Assembly (NCBI RefSeq): GCF_018831085.1
Contig: NZ_JAGPNM010000007.1
Location: 63,579 to 127,578 of the forward strand
Reading direction: 5' to 3'
Length of the DNA: 64,000 nt
DNA from: Rheinheimera oceanensis
GTDB lineage: Bacteria; Pseudomonadota; Gammaproteobacteria; Enterobacterales; Alteromonadaceae
In this document: positions 34,049-43,886 of the stretch, piece after piece
How positions within the stretch are numbered: the first letter of the stretch is position 1
Layout of the letters: each line of letters starts with the position of its first letter
The notes under the pieces: model-generated
The model's database searches: none
What the model was told of the DNA's origin: nothing
The model's input: only the letters and a program-made list of their open reading frames with translations
Made by a program: the position numbers and the translations under genes

Positions 34049-34909
34049 TTACTTAGCTGTGCTGTGTAAAGAAGTACGCAACTGCGCAATAATATCGCTG
34101 ATCTGGCCGCGCTGGGCGGCTTTGGGCAAGGATACGGCAAATAATTCCCGCGTCATTACCGGCGCATCTTCAATCAAACGTAAGCTGGTATCTGCCAGCA
34201 ATTTTCTTACCATGGTGTCAGGTAAATAGGCCGAACCTCCGCTTTGCTGCATTAGCTCCAGTGCAATACGGGCACTGCCGGTACGTAACTGTGGTGGCGG
34301 TAAGTCAGGGAAGAAACGTGCATGCTGGATCTCAAAAGCAGTACCCCAATCTACCAGAATATATTGCTGGCGCATGGCCTGGTTGGCGTTATTGCTGGCA
34401 AGAGTGGTTACGGGCAATAGCTTTATATCTCCGAGCTTATCTATCTGCATTTCTTCTACTTTGGGCGCATCAAACAAAATAGCCAGATCGAGATGGCGCT
34501 CCAGCACTTGTCGGGCTATCTGATCTTTACCCATCGATTCTGCCCGCCAGGATAAACCCGGCAACGCTTTTTGGATGTTAATAAAACCCTGTAATAAAAA
34601 CGCATCCCATACATTAGCGGTAGCGGCGACAGACAGTTGCAAGGCTTGTTCTGCACTTACCGCTACGTCTTGTCTGGCCCGCTGCAATGCTGTCAGCATG
34701 GCCTCAGCATGTGGTAAAAGGCGCTCTCCGGCGGTGGTAAGCTGAATATTATTACGGTAGCGGCTAAACAGGTTAACGCCAAGTTGTTGTTCCAACTGAC
34801 GGATGCGAAAGCTAACGGCAGACTGGGTCAGGTAGAGATTTTCGGCAGCTTTACCAAAATGCCTTGTACGCTGAACTTCTATAAAGGTTTTAAGCAGTTC
34901 GGTATCCAA
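34049..34909 (-). CDS. hdfR: LysR-family regulator HdfR
   Basis: LysR-type transcription factor of 286 residues. The N-terminal 60 residues (MDTELLKTFIEVQRTRHFG, then YLTQSAVSFRIRQLEQQLG) are nearly those of E. coli HdfR, a regulator of flhDC. The effector-binding domain is more divergent. It is divergent from maoP, exactly as in E. coli, which supports the name. Whether flagellar genes are its targets in this organism is not shown. Confidence 0.9.
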   Translation of the reverse strand: MDTELLKTFIEVQRTRHFGKAAENLYLTQSAVSFRIRQLEQQLGVNLFSRYRNNIQLTTAGERLLPHAEAMLTALQRARQDVAVSAEQALQLSVAATANVWDAFLLQGFINIQKALPGLSWRAESMGKDQIARQVLERHLDLAILFDAPKVEEMQIDKLGDIKLLPVTTLASNNANQAMRQQYILVDWGTAFEIQHARFFPDLPPPQLRTGSARIALELMQQSGGSAYLPDTMVRKLLADTSLRLIEDAPVMTRELFAVSLPKAAQRGQISDIIAQLRTSLHSTAK

Positions 34910-35038
34910 ATTGAATCCTTTAGTTTTTTTATGGTGTCGATAAAAAATATTTGTTTTACGACAGGAATTTTGTTAACCATACTCCGCACAGTTTAAACAG
35001 GCTGGCTTGATATTCAACGAGATTAGAGGAAAAAAGTG

Positions 35039-35386
35039 ATGCAGCAAAGTTTTGTCGCTAACCGTCGCTTTTTCGATGACCGTAATTTCCCAAGAGGATT
35101 TACGCGGTCCGGGCGCTTTACTCTGGCAGAAGGTAATATGCTGGAGAAACATGGGGTGGCAATGCAGGAACTGGAGCAGGGAAACCGCGCACCGGTGAAT
35201 GATGAGGAAAAACGCTTTCTATTGGTGTGTAAAGGGGAAGAACCCGCCACCACGGCGTTTGAGAAAACCTGGCTGAAATACAAACAGCGCCTGGCAGAAA
35301 AGCGTAAGTTTCATACTGTGTTTGGTAAAAAGCGTATTGCCGATGGCAGTGACGATTTTTCTTATGTCGAGACCGACTCAGACTAA
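35039..35386 (+). CDS. maoP: Macrodomain Ori organization protein MaoP
   Basis: A 115-residue DUF413 protein (formerly YifE). The sequence FVANRRFFDDRNFPRGFTRSG, with LEKHGVAMQELEQGNRAPV and FHTVFGKK, matches MaoP, which with the maoS site organises the Ori macrodomain of the E. coli chromosome. I choose ATG at 35039, 8 nt after AGAGGA. A GTG at 35036 is also in frame. The intergenic region shared with hdfR (34910-35038) is where a maoS equivalent would be sought. Confidence 0.92.
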   Translation: MQQSFVANRRFFDDRNFPRGFTRSGRFTLAEGNMLEKHGVAMQELEQGNRAPVNDEEKRFLLVCKGEEPATTAFEKTWLKYKQRLAEKRKFHTVFGKKRIADGSDDFSYVETDSD

Positions 35387-35389
35387 CTT

Positions 35390-35414
35390 AAAGCCCCGTG
35401 ATTGGGGCTTTTTT
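35390..35414 (+). terminator. Rho-independent terminator of maoP
   Basis: AAAGCCCC pairs with GGGGCTTT around a 6-nt loop, continued by further T residues, directly after the maoP stop. Confidence 0.92.
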
Positions 35415-35437
35415 GTAGCTGCGGTTTGAGCATAAGC

Positions 35438-37687
35438 TTAGCTAAGCGCAGGCACCGCAACCGGTTTGTTGTGCTGTTTTTTATGCAGGCGTAGAAATTC
35501 AGCAAAGTCATCAGCTGATAACGGCTTGCTGTAGTAGTAGCCCTGGATCACTTCGCAGCGCAGTTTACGCAACATCTCAAGTTGTTCTGCCTGTTCAACA
35601 CCTTCGGCTACTACCGTCAGGCTAAGGTTGTGTGCAATGGTTACTATGGTGTCGACCATATTACGGCCGCGTGCGGTGTTCATATCGTCAACAAAGGCTT
35701 TGTCTATTTTCAGCGTATTAAGTGGAAATTGCTTTAAGTACGCCAGTGAAGAATAGCCGGTGCCAAAGTCATCCATGGCCAGATGTATACCACGGGCGCG
35801 TAGCTTTTTCATGGTGTCAATCGCCTGCGGTGGCGATTGCATTACCGTGCCTTCGGTAATTTCCAGTTCCAGATGATAAGAGGGGAGTTCGGTTTCCTGC
35901 AGAATATCGTCTATCTGCTCACATAAAAATGGCAGGCTGAACTGGCGTGAAGATAAGTTAACCGCAACCCGGCCCTGAAATAAATCCTGATCAATCCAGC
36001 GTTTTACATCTTTACAGGCCTGGCGTAATACTACCTCACCAATTTCTATAATCTGGCCGGTTTCTTCTGCTACCGGAATAAAGCTGGCCGGGCTTATTAA
36101 CCCCCCCTTAGGGGTAATAAAACGTACCAGCGCCTCCATCCCGGTTAGCTGCCCGGTAGCGATATCCATTTTGGGCTGATAATAAACACTGAAATAGCTT
36201 TCTTTCAGGCCGTGGCGAATAAGGTTTTCTACCTGCAGCCGCTTTACAGCCAGTTTGTTCATGGAGTCATTAAAAAACAGGTAGCGGTTTGCGCCCTGGC
36301 TTTTAGCATGGTACATCGCCGTATCAGCATTACGCAGTAATGCCTGCGGATCGCTGCCATCATCAGGAAATAACACTATGCCAATACTGCTGGTAATAGC
36401 CAGCTCGTGCTGATTAACCAGTATCGGCTGGTTGATTAGTGCCAGCAGCTCTTTTGCCAGTGAGGTAATAAAATGCAGATCATTAGTGTGATCCAGTAGC
36501 ATAGCAAACTCATCGCCGCCCAGCCGGTAGAGGCAATTCTGATAGCGCTTATAGTTACTTAAGCGATCGGCCAGTTTACACAGCAGGTTGTCGCCGAGCT
36601 CATGGCCGAGAGAGTCGTTAATTTTTTTAAAATTATCTAAATCAAATACCAGTAAAGCATGCTCGGTTTTTTCACTTACCAGCTGTGCCAGTTTTTGTAA
36701 GAATACTGCCCGGTTTGGCAGGCCGGTCAGGGTGTCACTGCTGGCCAGACGGCTTAACTCGGCTTCACGTAGTTTTCGTTCGGTGATATCTGAAAATACC
36801 GCAACATACTGGCTGACCATACCCAGATCATCTTTAATTAAATCGAATGTCAGTTCGGCCTGGTACACCTCTGCATTAAGGCGCTGCTCACGGATTTCAC
36901 CACTCCAACTGCCATGCTGATGCAAGGTGTGGCGGATATCATGCATAAAACGGCTGGGGTACATTGTCAGTTCAAAGCGGCGGTTTAGCATCAGTTCGCG
37001 GGATTTGCCGGTAATTTTGCTAAAGGCCGGGTTAACCTCAATAATGTTAAAATCGGTATCGCAAATCACTACCGCATCAGAAATAGTTTGCAGGCAGCGG
37101 GCAAATAATTGCAGTTGCTCTTCAGTTTGTTTTAACTGGTGAATGTTTTTCAGGGTACCTGTCATGCGGCTGGGTTTGCCACTTTTGCTAAACTCTACAG
37201 CTTTACCGCGGTCCAGTACCCAGGTCCATTGCTGATCGGCAGTTTTAAGCCGGTAGGTAGCTTCAAAATGGCTGGTTTTACCTTCCAGGTGCAGCTGTAA
37301 TTGCTGGCAAACGCGGTCAATATCCTGCGGATGAATTTGTTGCTTATTCGGTGGTATATCGCTGCTGTTAGGCTGTAACTCTACCGGGTGCAGCCAGGAA
37401 CTGGAGCGATACAGCTCGCCACTGCTGATATTCCAGTCCCACAGTTCATCGCCGCTACCCCACAGCGATAACCGCAGCCGTTCTTCACTGCTTTCAAGTT
37501 TTGCCTGATAACGGCGCATTTTTAAAATGCTGACATGTGCCAGAATTAAAGCACCGAAAGAGCACAGCAAAACTGCGCTCAGCACATAGGGTTGCAAACT
37601 GGTCCAGCCCGCTGCGTGCAGGCTAAAGGGCAAAAAGCAAATAAGCAATGCGCTGATATTTATAATTTTTTTTAGTTTTACTAACAC
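35438..37687 (-). CDS. GGDEF-EAL cyclic di-GMP enzyme with PAS sensors
   Basis: A 749-residue inner-membrane protein. Hydrophobic segments lie at about residues 10-25 and 32-52. Two PAS regions follow at about 65-185 and 195-310, the second ending SDITERKLREAEL. A GGDEF domain (TLTGLPNRAVF ... YRLGGDEFAMLL, about 315-475) precedes an EAL domain (TGMEALVRF ... MDDFGTGYSSLAYLKQFPLNTLKIDKAF ... VVAEGVEQ ... IQGYYYSKP, about 490-740). Both signature motifs are intact, so either synthesis or breakdown of cyclic di-GMP is possible. It could influence the exopolysaccharide genes elsewhere in the window, but nothing here links them directly. Confidence 0.92.
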   Translation of the reverse strand: MLVKLKKIINISALLICFLPFSLHAAGWTSLQPYVLSAVLLCSFGALILAHVSILKMRRYQAKLESSEERLRLSLWGSGDELWDWNISSGELYRSSSWLHPVELQPNSSDIPPNKQQIHPQDIDRVCQQLQLHLEGKTSHFEATYRLKTADQQWTWVLDRGKAVEFSKSGKPSRMTGTLKNIHQLKQTEEQLQLFARCLQTISDAVVICDTDFNIIEVNPAFSKITGKSRELMLNRRFELTMYPSRFMHDIRHTLHQHGSWSGEIREQRLNAEVYQAELTFDLIKDDLGMVSQYVAVFSDITERKLREAELSRLASSDTLTGLPNRAVFLQKLAQLVSEKTEHALLVFDLDNFKKINDSLGHELGDNLLCKLADRLSNYKRYQNCLYRLGGDEFAMLLDHTNDLHFITSLAKELLALINQPILVNQHELAITSSIGIVLFPDDGSDPQALLRNADTAMYHAKSQGANRYLFFNDSMNKLAVKRLQVENLIRHGLKESYFSVYYQPKMDIATGQLTGMEALVRFITPKGGLISPASFIPVAEETGQIIEIGEVVLRQACKDVKRWIDQDLFQGRVAVNLSSRQFSLPFLCEQIDDILQETELPSYHLELEITEGTVMQSPPQAIDTMKKLRARGIHLAMDDFGTGYSSLAYLKQFPLNTLKIDKAFVDDMNTARGRNMVDTIVTIAHNLSLTVVAEGVEQAEQLEMLRKLRCEVIQGYYYSKPLSADDFAEFLRLHKKQHNKPVAVPALS

Positions 37688-37721
37688 TTATGATGGCTAG
37701 TCAGCAATATGAATGCTTACG

Positions 37722-40517
37722 TTATATAACTTTACCGGCACTGTCAAAAGCAATTTGTTTTTGCACCAGCCGTTGTTTCAGGGCGGCTACAGTACTGAAC
37801 TGCAAATGGCTGTGGCTTGGTTTGCCATCGGTTGCCAGAAAAATCGCGTCATAATCGGGCAGTAACAGCTGCTGTAAAAAGGCAATAAAGTTGCTAAGGC
37901 TCAGCGTATCCAGTGCGCTGGCAATATGGTTATTTAAAGCAAAACTGTGATCTTGCTGGCCCAGGGCCAGCCAGTATCGTTTGGCTCTGGCACCCAGGCT
38001 GTTGTCCCGTTCATGTAGTTGCGCCAGTAAGCCTTGTTTTATTTCGGCAAAATCGTTTGCTGACATCATTTCAGTGTCGGCCAGAAAAGCACGGAAAAAC
38101 ATGATGGTGGCTTCGTACAGCTGTTCGCAGTTGGTGTTAGGCGATTGCACATAAAAAGCAATGCCGGGCAAGGTGTTAATAGGAACATAACCGGTACCTA
38201 CCAGATAACCTAATTGCTGCTCTGTGCGCAGTTGATGGAAATACTCAGGAGACAACAGATGGTTTGCCAGCATAAACAGCGCCATTTGTTCTGGCGTAGC
38301 CTGCTGCGCCGGTAAATAAATCACCAGAGCATGGTCATTGTGCTCTACATCCAGTTGCAGCCACACCGGCCCCTGACCTTGCAATGCAAAAGCCGGGTTG
38401 TTTAGCCGCACGCCGGTGCTGGCTAGCTGGGTTTGCCAGCTGTGTAATACGTCGGTCAGTTGTGTGGCCTGGCTGGCAGACCAGTTGCCCAGCAATAAAC
38501 TTTCAATATGCACCTGTTGCAGCAAGTTGCGGTCAAATTGCAAAAAGTCGCTAAAGCTCAGCGTTTCTAATGCATCGGCCAGTTGTTCAATTTCAGGGTT
38601 CAGTGGCTGCAAAATGGCCGATAATTGGCTGAATAAGCGCGAAACCGGCTTGTTTTTGCTGCTGTTGCGCCAATGTCGCCCCAATTGGCGTTTTAGTTCG
38701 GCAAAGCGGTTTTCATCAAATTGCTGCGTTGGCATTTGTTTTAACAGCTCTTGCAGCAGCAAAATCTGGTTGCTGGCCAGGCCGCTGGTGTGAATACTGA
38801 TCCCCTGGCGTTGTACGTGCAGATGGTATACCAGGCCGATGGTAGTGGCGGCATAAAACTGCTGGTTAATATTATCCAGAAACAGTTCAACCCAAAGCCG
38901 GGTTGCGGCCATATGCGTGCAGTTGTCAATACTGTGTGGCAGGCTAAGCTGAACAAAAATGTGGCCTTTGGGAGTGTGAAAATCAGTATCGGCTTTATAC
39001 CAGACGCTAAGTGCCTGTTGCTGGTATATCGCTTCGGGTAGTGCCATATGTGCACTTTGCTCAAGCAGGCTGATATCACCGGCTAAATAAGGGTTGGCCG
39101 CAGGCAGGGTAATGGCGCTGTCAGGCTGGCAGTTATCCAGCCGGTGCAGTAAGGCTGCGCTTAGTGGCTCTACACTGTAAGGCGTTTGGTACCAGCGTGC
39201 TTCATGCGTGGTAGGAACTCCCGGTGCTATAAACATCAGCCGCATATTGTTGCTGCTAAAATAACCTAATACCTGCTGATACAACGTATCGGTTGGCAGC
39301 TCCATGCGGTAATCACCAAATATGACATCTTCCATCGGGTAGTGCTGCATACTGACCGATAAATGATTAGCGGTTTGTTGCGCGGTTGAGGGCTCCTGAT
39401 ACAAATAACTCCAGTGCAGCAATTTTTGCCGTTCGGCAAATAAACCTGTGGGCAACGGCTGGCGTTTTAGCTCTGCCAATGCACTGAACAGCGCCTGTAA
39501 AATAGTGTCGCGGCCGTTAAGGCCGGCATCAGTAAGCTCAAAGGCGATGGTAAAATCTTTGTAGTTACTGCCATCTATACCGCCGCCTGCGCTTAGCTGG
39601 TTAACCAGGCCCAGTTGCTTGAGGTAACTGAGTAATGAGCCCTGGCCTTCGTCACCCAGTAAATGGGCAATAAAGCTGATAATTTTATGTTTATACCAGG
39701 GCTGAATATCCGGCATGGCAAAACTTGCCACTAATTTTTGTGTGTCGCGGTGCGGCTGAATATTAAGTTGTATTGCCTGATGTTCGGCTAAATACAGTGG
39801 CACTGTCAGGGCGGCTTTTTTCGGTAAATGGGCGGGTAATGCACTGAAATGCTGCAATACCAACTGTTTTTGCTCTGCTAAGGTTAACGGGGATACCAGC
39901 GTAAGTGTCATGCGGCTGGCGCTGTATTGTGCGGTAAAGAAATCCTGCAGTGCCTGCTGCAGGCTGCTCTCGGCGGTGTCGGCCAGAGTGCTTAGATTAC
40001 CGACAGAAAACTTAGCAAACGGATGTGCCGGATTAATGGTTTCTTTATGTACCTGATAAATGCGCCGGCCATCGTCTTTTAACTTCAGCGAAAACTCGGC
40101 TTCAATAGCGTGGCGTTCTTTTTCGACATATTCATTGCTAAACAGTGGCTGGCAGAACATATCGGCGAAACGATCCAGCCCTTCGGCAAAAAATGCAGTA
40201 TCAATATCAAAGAAAAAACTGCTGTGTTCGGTGCCTGTCCAGGCGTTATGGCTGCCGCCATGATGGCTGATAAACTGCTGGTAGTCGCCAGCTACAGGGT
40301 AGCGTGCAGAGCCAAGAAATAACATATGTTCCAGAAAGTGCGCCAGCCCTTCGCGCGGCAGTGGATCATCAAAGTGGCCAACATTTACTGTAAGCGCAGC
40401 AGCACTTTTTTCACTGTCAGCCTGATGTACCAGTAATACTGTTAAGCCATTGCTCAGCTGCAGGCTTTCATAGCTGCGGCTGTCGTTAGGGCTTTGCAAT
40501 ATCTGACTATTTTTCAA
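37722..40517 (-). CDS. M16 family zinc metalloprotease (pitrilysin/insulinase-like)
   Basis: A 931-residue peptidase. The inverted zinc motif HFLEH is in GLAHFLEHMLFLGSARYP (about residue 60), and the downstream Glu lies in the EAEFSLKLKDDGRRIYQVHKE region. Four M16 repeats follow, including SPEYFHQLRTEQQLGYLVGTGY typical of pitrilysin/IDE C-terminal parts. No signal peptide is visible, unlike periplasmic E. coli PtrA, so a cytoplasmic location is more likely. Substrates would be small peptides up to insulin size by family analogy. Confidence 0.9.
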   Translation of the reverse strand: MKNSQILQSPNDSRSYESLQLSNGLTVLLVHQADSEKSAAALTVNVGHFDDPLPREGLAHFLEHMLFLGSARYPVAGDYQQFISHHGGSHNAWTGTEHSSFFFDIDTAFFAEGLDRFADMFCQPLFSNEYVEKERHAIEAEFSLKLKDDGRRIYQVHKETINPAHPFAKFSVGNLSTLADTAESSLQQALQDFFTAQYSASRMTLTLVSPLTLAEQKQLVLQHFSALPAHLPKKAALTVPLYLAEHQAIQLNIQPHRDTQKLVASFAMPDIQPWYKHKIISFIAHLLGDEGQGSLLSYLKQLGLVNQLSAGGGIDGSNYKDFTIAFELTDAGLNGRDTILQALFSALAELKRQPLPTGLFAERQKLLHWSYLYQEPSTAQQTANHLSVSMQHYPMEDVIFGDYRMELPTDTLYQQVLGYFSSNNMRLMFIAPGVPTTHEARWYQTPYSVEPLSAALLHRLDNCQPDSAITLPAANPYLAGDISLLEQSAHMALPEAIYQQQALSVWYKADTDFHTPKGHIFVQLSLPHSIDNCTHMAATRLWVELFLDNINQQFYAATTIGLVYHLHVQRQGISIHTSGLASNQILLLQELLKQMPTQQFDENRFAELKRQLGRHWRNSSKNKPVSRLFSQLSAILQPLNPEIEQLADALETLSFSDFLQFDRNLLQQVHIESLLLGNWSASQATQLTDVLHSWQTQLASTGVRLNNPAFALQGQGPVWLQLDVEHNDHALVIYLPAQQATPEQMALFMLANHLLSPEYFHQLRTEQQLGYLVGTGYVPINTLPGIAFYVQSPNTNCEQLYEATIMFFRAFLADTEMMSANDFAEIKQGLLAQLHERDNSLGARAKRYWLALGQQDHSFALNNHIASALDTLSLSNFIAFLQQLLLPDYDAIFLATDGKPSHSHLQFSTVAALKQRLVQKQIAFDSAGKVI

Positions 40518-40718
40518 AAGTTATCCCTTTTCTGGCGGCACTGGTGTGGTTCTGAACGGCTTTATCATAGCGATAAGTAATAAACAGCCTAGATGTTATG
40601 CGTTATTAGCAGTTACTCTGGACGACAACTTTCATTATCATAGCGCACAATTTTTACCCGGCGTATTGTTATCTGCCGGGATTTAACAGGACTCAAACAG
40701 CAGTATGGTACTTAAGCA

Positions 40719-41207
40719 ATGGTAAATCTCGTTATCATGCGTCATGGTGAAGCAGAGCCGCTATCATCGGAAGATAGCCTGCGGCAGCTAAACGCCAGAG
40801 GTCAGCATGAGGTTAGCCAGATGGCATTATGGTTACAGCACCACTATGCCGCCTTTGACTGGGTTTGGGCAAGCCCCTATTTGCGAACCCGTCAGACGGC
40901 AGAGCTAATGTTAGCCAAGCAGGCGCCGTTTAGCCAACTGGAGATTGTGCCGCAACTGGTGCCGGATGGTGATGCCGCACTATTTAAAGCCTATTTTGAT
41001 GTTCGTATCAGTGAAAAGCCCGATGCCCGAGTGTTGCTGGTGTCACATATGCCACTGGTCAGTTTTTTGGTAGAGGCTTTTACTATACCCGATCAGGCGC
41101 CCATATTCAGCCCGGCGCAACTGGCCTGTATAGATTATCAGCCGGGGCGGGGCGGGCGTTTGTTAGAGCGGTTGGCACCACAGGAGCTGGCGCTGCTGAG
41201 TTTCTGA
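40719..41207 (+). CDS. sixA: Phosphohistidine phosphatase SixA
   Basis: Histidine phosphatase superfamily protein of 162 residues. The catalytic RHG motif is in IMRHGEAEP at the N-terminus, the second His-containing motif in LLVSHMPLVS (about residue 110), and the phosphate-binding Arg in SPYLRTRQTAELM. SixA in E. coli acts on phosphohistidine proteins such as NPr of the nitrogen PTS. It converges with smrB with 2 bp between stops. In E. coli sixA neighbours fadIJ and smrB is nearby, so this is conserved context with insertions. Confidence 0.92.
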   Translation: MVNLVIMRHGEAEPLSSEDSLRQLNARGQHEVSQMALWLQHHYAAFDWVWASPYLRTRQTAELMLAKQAPFSQLEIVPQLVPDGDAALFKAYFDVRISEKPDARVLLVSHMPLVSFLVEAFTIPDQAPIFSPAQLACIDYQPGRGGRLLERLAPQELALLSF

Positions 41208-41209
41208 AT

Positions 41210-41752
41210 TTAGCTGGCTATTTTCAGTAACAGTATCAGTGCGCCATGCTTGCCCCAGCTTTTCGGTGCGGTATGAAATGCACGTACATTCGGGTGCTGT
41301 ATCAGCCAGTTAGGCACTTTTTTTGCCAAGATACCCAAGCCTTTGCCATGCACTACGCAGGCACAGTTAAATTGCTGTTTTTCGCAGTATGCCAACAGGC
41401 CGGCCAGTTCCGTTTTTGCCTGTTGTGTTGTCATGCCGTGTAAATCCAGCACCACCTGGGGCTGAAACTCACCACGGCGCAAACGCCCGGTTAAATGCGG
41501 ATCATCACCGCTTTGTATCCAGCTCAGGTTGGTACCGTCGGCGATATAACCTTCAAACTCATCTGAGAACCAGAACAAATTTTCATCAAGCTGTTTGCTT
41601 AAGACGTCTGTACGTCTTTTTTTCTTGCGAGGGGCGGCAACTGGCGGTATCTTGTCCTGCGCAATAGGCCGAGCGCCTGTTATCGACTCGCGAAACAGCT
41701 GGCTGTCCTCGGCACTAATGCCGGTTGATGTTACAATAGCTTTCTTTTGCAT
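41210..41752 (-). CDS. smrB: Endonuclease SmrB
   Basis: Smr-domain protein of 180 residues. In E. coli SmrB cleaves mRNA between collided ribosomes to start rescue. The Smr domain (about residues 95-178) has [15 protein letters not shown] with the catalytic DxH-like motif and [18 protein letters not shown] (HGKG loop), then [17 protein letters not shown]. The N-terminal extension with [11 protein letters not shown] is basic. It is divergent from prmB across 53 bp, the arrangement seen in enterobacteria. Confidence 0.93.
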   Translation of the reverse strand: MQKKAIVTSTGISAEDSQLFRESITGARPIAQDKIPPVAAPRKKKRRTDVLSKQLDENLFWFSDEFEGYIADGTNLSWIQSGDDPHLTGRLRRGEFQPQVVLDLHGMTTQQAKTELAGLLAYCEKQQFNCACVVHGKGLGILAKKVPNWLIQHPNVRAFHTAPKSWGKHGALILLLKIAS

Positions 41753-41805
41753 CGCGCAAGTCTACTCAAACTGACCGGTTATTACAAAAAGAGCTTAAAT
41801 CCATC

Positions 41806-42765
41806 ATGTCCGATACTGGCGAAATTCTGTTTACCTCCGAGCTAATAAGCGATGCCCTCGCTGAACTGGTTACTGTGCACGACTGGCTGCGTTTTGCCGT
41901 TAGTAAATTAAACCAGGCGCAGGTTTATCTGGGCCATGGCACTGATAACCCCTGGGATGAAGCCGCAGCACTGCTAACACATGTACTGTTTTTGCCGCCA
42001 ATGACAGATGAAAAGCTGTTTTCGGTGCGCCTTACCCGCATTGAGCGCCAGAGTTTTATCAGCCTGTTAAAACAACGTATAGAACAGCGCTTGCCGGCGG
42101 CTTATTTAACGCATCAGGCCTATTTTGCCGGTTTACCGTTTTATGTAGATGAACGTGTGCTGGTGCCGCGCTCACCAATTGCTGAATTAATCGGCGCTAA
42201 GTTTGTCCGCCAGCTTGGTGCTAAAACACCAAAGCATATCCTGGATTTATGCACCGGATCGGGCTGTATTGCTATAGCCTGCGCCTATGCTTTTGCCGAG
42301 GCTGAAGTTGATGCGGTGGATATCAGTGAAGATGCCTTAGAAGTGGCACAGCTAAACATTGAAAGCCATGGCCTGGAACACAGAGTATTCCCGATATTAT
42401 CGGATGGCTACAGCGCTCTGGCTGGCGCGCAATATGATTTAATCGTGACCAACCCGCCGTATGTCGATGCAGACGATATGGCCGATTTACCGGACGAATA
42501 CCGCCACGAGCCGGAATTGGGCTTAGCTTCCGGTGAAGACGGCCTGGCACTGACACGGCGTATTTTGCGTGAAGCGGCTGCACATTTAACTGACGGCGGT
42601 GTGCTGGTATGTGAAGTGGGTAACAGTATGGTGCAATTACAGCAGGATTACCCTGAAGTGGCATTTGACTGGCTGGAGTTTGAGCATGGTGGTTTAGGTG
42701 TATTTGCCATTACTAAAGCCGAACTTGAGCGCTGCCAGCATTTATTTAAAGACACATTATGTTAA
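41806..42765 (+). CDS. prmB: Ribosomal protein L3 N5-glutamine methyltransferase PrmB
   Basis: SAM-dependent methyltransferase of 319 residues that methylates a glutamine of ribosomal protein L3. The SAM-binding motif is [19 protein letters not shown] (about residue 145), and the catalytic NPPY is in [12 protein letters not shown] (about 217). [10 protein letters not shown] upstream matches PrmB. It is followed after 9 bp by aroC, as in E. coli. Confidence 0.94.
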   Translation: MSDTGEILFTSELISDALAELVTVHDWLRFAVSKLNQAQVYLGHGTDNPWDEAAALLTHVLFLPPMTDEKLFSVRLTRIERQSFISLLKQRIEQRLPAAYLTHQAYFAGLPFYVDERVLVPRSPIAELIGAKFVRQLGAKTPKHILDLCTGSGCIAIACAYAFAEAEVDAVDISEDALEVAQLNIESHGLEHRVFPILSDGYSALAGAQYDLIVTNPPYVDADDMADLPDEYRHEPELGLASGEDGLALTRRILREAAAHLTDGGVLVCEVGNSMVQLQQDYPEVAFDWLEFEHGGLGVFAITKAELERCQHLFKDTLC

Positions 42766-42774
42766 GGAACAGCT

Positions 42775-43878
42775 ATGGCCGGTAACAGCATAGGGCAATT
42801 GTTTAAAGTTACGACTTTTGGTGAAAGCCATGGCCCGGCCATTGGCGGCATAGTGGATGGCTGCCCGCCGGGTATGGCATTAACTGCCGACGATTTACAA
42901 CTGGATTTAGACCGGCGTAAACCCGGCACATCGCGCTATACCACGGCACGGCGTGAAGAAGATGCGGTAAAAATTCTGTCCGGTGTATTTGAAAACACCA
43001 CCACCGGTGCCAGCATTGGCCTGCTGATTGAAAATACCGATCAACGCTCGCAGGATTACTCTGAGATTAAAGAGCAGTTCCGCCCCGGCCATGCCGATTA
43101 CACGTACTGGCATAAATTTGGTATCCGCGATTACCGTGGTGGTGGTCGCTCGTCGGCGCGAGAAACTGCAGTACGGGTGGCGGCTGGTGCTATTGCCAAA
43201 AAATATCTGCGAGAGCAATGTGGTATTGAAATTCGCGGCTATTTAGCTCAGTTGGGCCCGGTAAAAGCCGAACTGGTAAGCTGGGATGAAGTACACAACA
43301 ACCCGTTTTTTTGCCCGGATCCTGCCAAGCTTGACGCGTTGGATGAATACATGCGCCAACTGAAAAAAGACGGCGACTCGGTAGGTGCCCGGGTAAACGT
43401 AGTGGCAAGCAATATGCCGGTAGGCTGGGGCGAACCGGTGTTTGACCGGCTCGATGCTGATATTGCTCACGCCATGATGAGCATTAACGCAGTAAAAGCG
43501 GTAGAAATTGGCGACGGTTTTGCGGTGGTAGAGCAGCGTGGTTCTACCCACCGCGATGAATTAACGCCGCAGGGCTTTAGCGCCAACCACGCCGGTGGCG
43601 TGTTAGGTGGTATTTCGTCCGGCCAGGATCTGCTGGTTAGTATGGCGCTTAAGCCTACGTCCAGTATCAGTATCCCGGGTAAAAGCATTAATACCCGTGG
43701 TGAAGTGGTAGATATTGTCACCAAAGGCCGGCATGACCCTTGTGTCGGTATTCGTGCCGTGCCTATTGCTGAAGCCATGCTGGCGATAGTGCTGATGGAC
43801 CACTACCTGCGCCACCGCGCGCAAAATATGCATGTACAGGTAACTACGCCTGACATTGCCCGCAACAACAGAGATTAG
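42775..43878 (+). CDS. aroC: Chorismate synthase
   Basis: A 367-residue enzyme that converts 5-enolpyruvylshikimate-3-phosphate to chorismate using reduced FMN, the last shikimate step. Signatures include [20 protein letters not shown] at the start (first catalytic His region), the [14 protein letters not shown] segment, [15 protein letters not shown], and [14 protein letters not shown] near the C-terminus. It is close to the family length. It lies between prmB and an MFS gene that starts 8 nt later. Confidence 0.96.
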   Translation: MAGNSIGQLFKVTTFGESHGPAIGGIVDGCPPGMALTADDLQLDLDRRKPGTSRYTTARREEDAVKILSGVFENTTTGASIGLLIENTDQRSQDYSEIKEQFRPGHADYTYWHKFGIRDYRGGGRSSARETAVRVAAGAIAKKYLREQCGIEIRGYLAQLGPVKAELVSWDEVHNNPFFCPDPAKLDALDEYMRQLKKDGDSVGARVNVVASNMPVGWGEPVFDRLDADIAHAMMSINAVKAVEIGDGFAVVEQRGSTHRDELTPQGFSANHAGGVLGGISSGQDLLVSMALKPTSSISIPGKSINTRGEVVDIVTKGRHDPCVGIRAVPIAEAMLAIVLMDHYLRHRAQNMHVQVTTPDIARNNRD

Positions 43879-43886
43879 CCCGCCGT

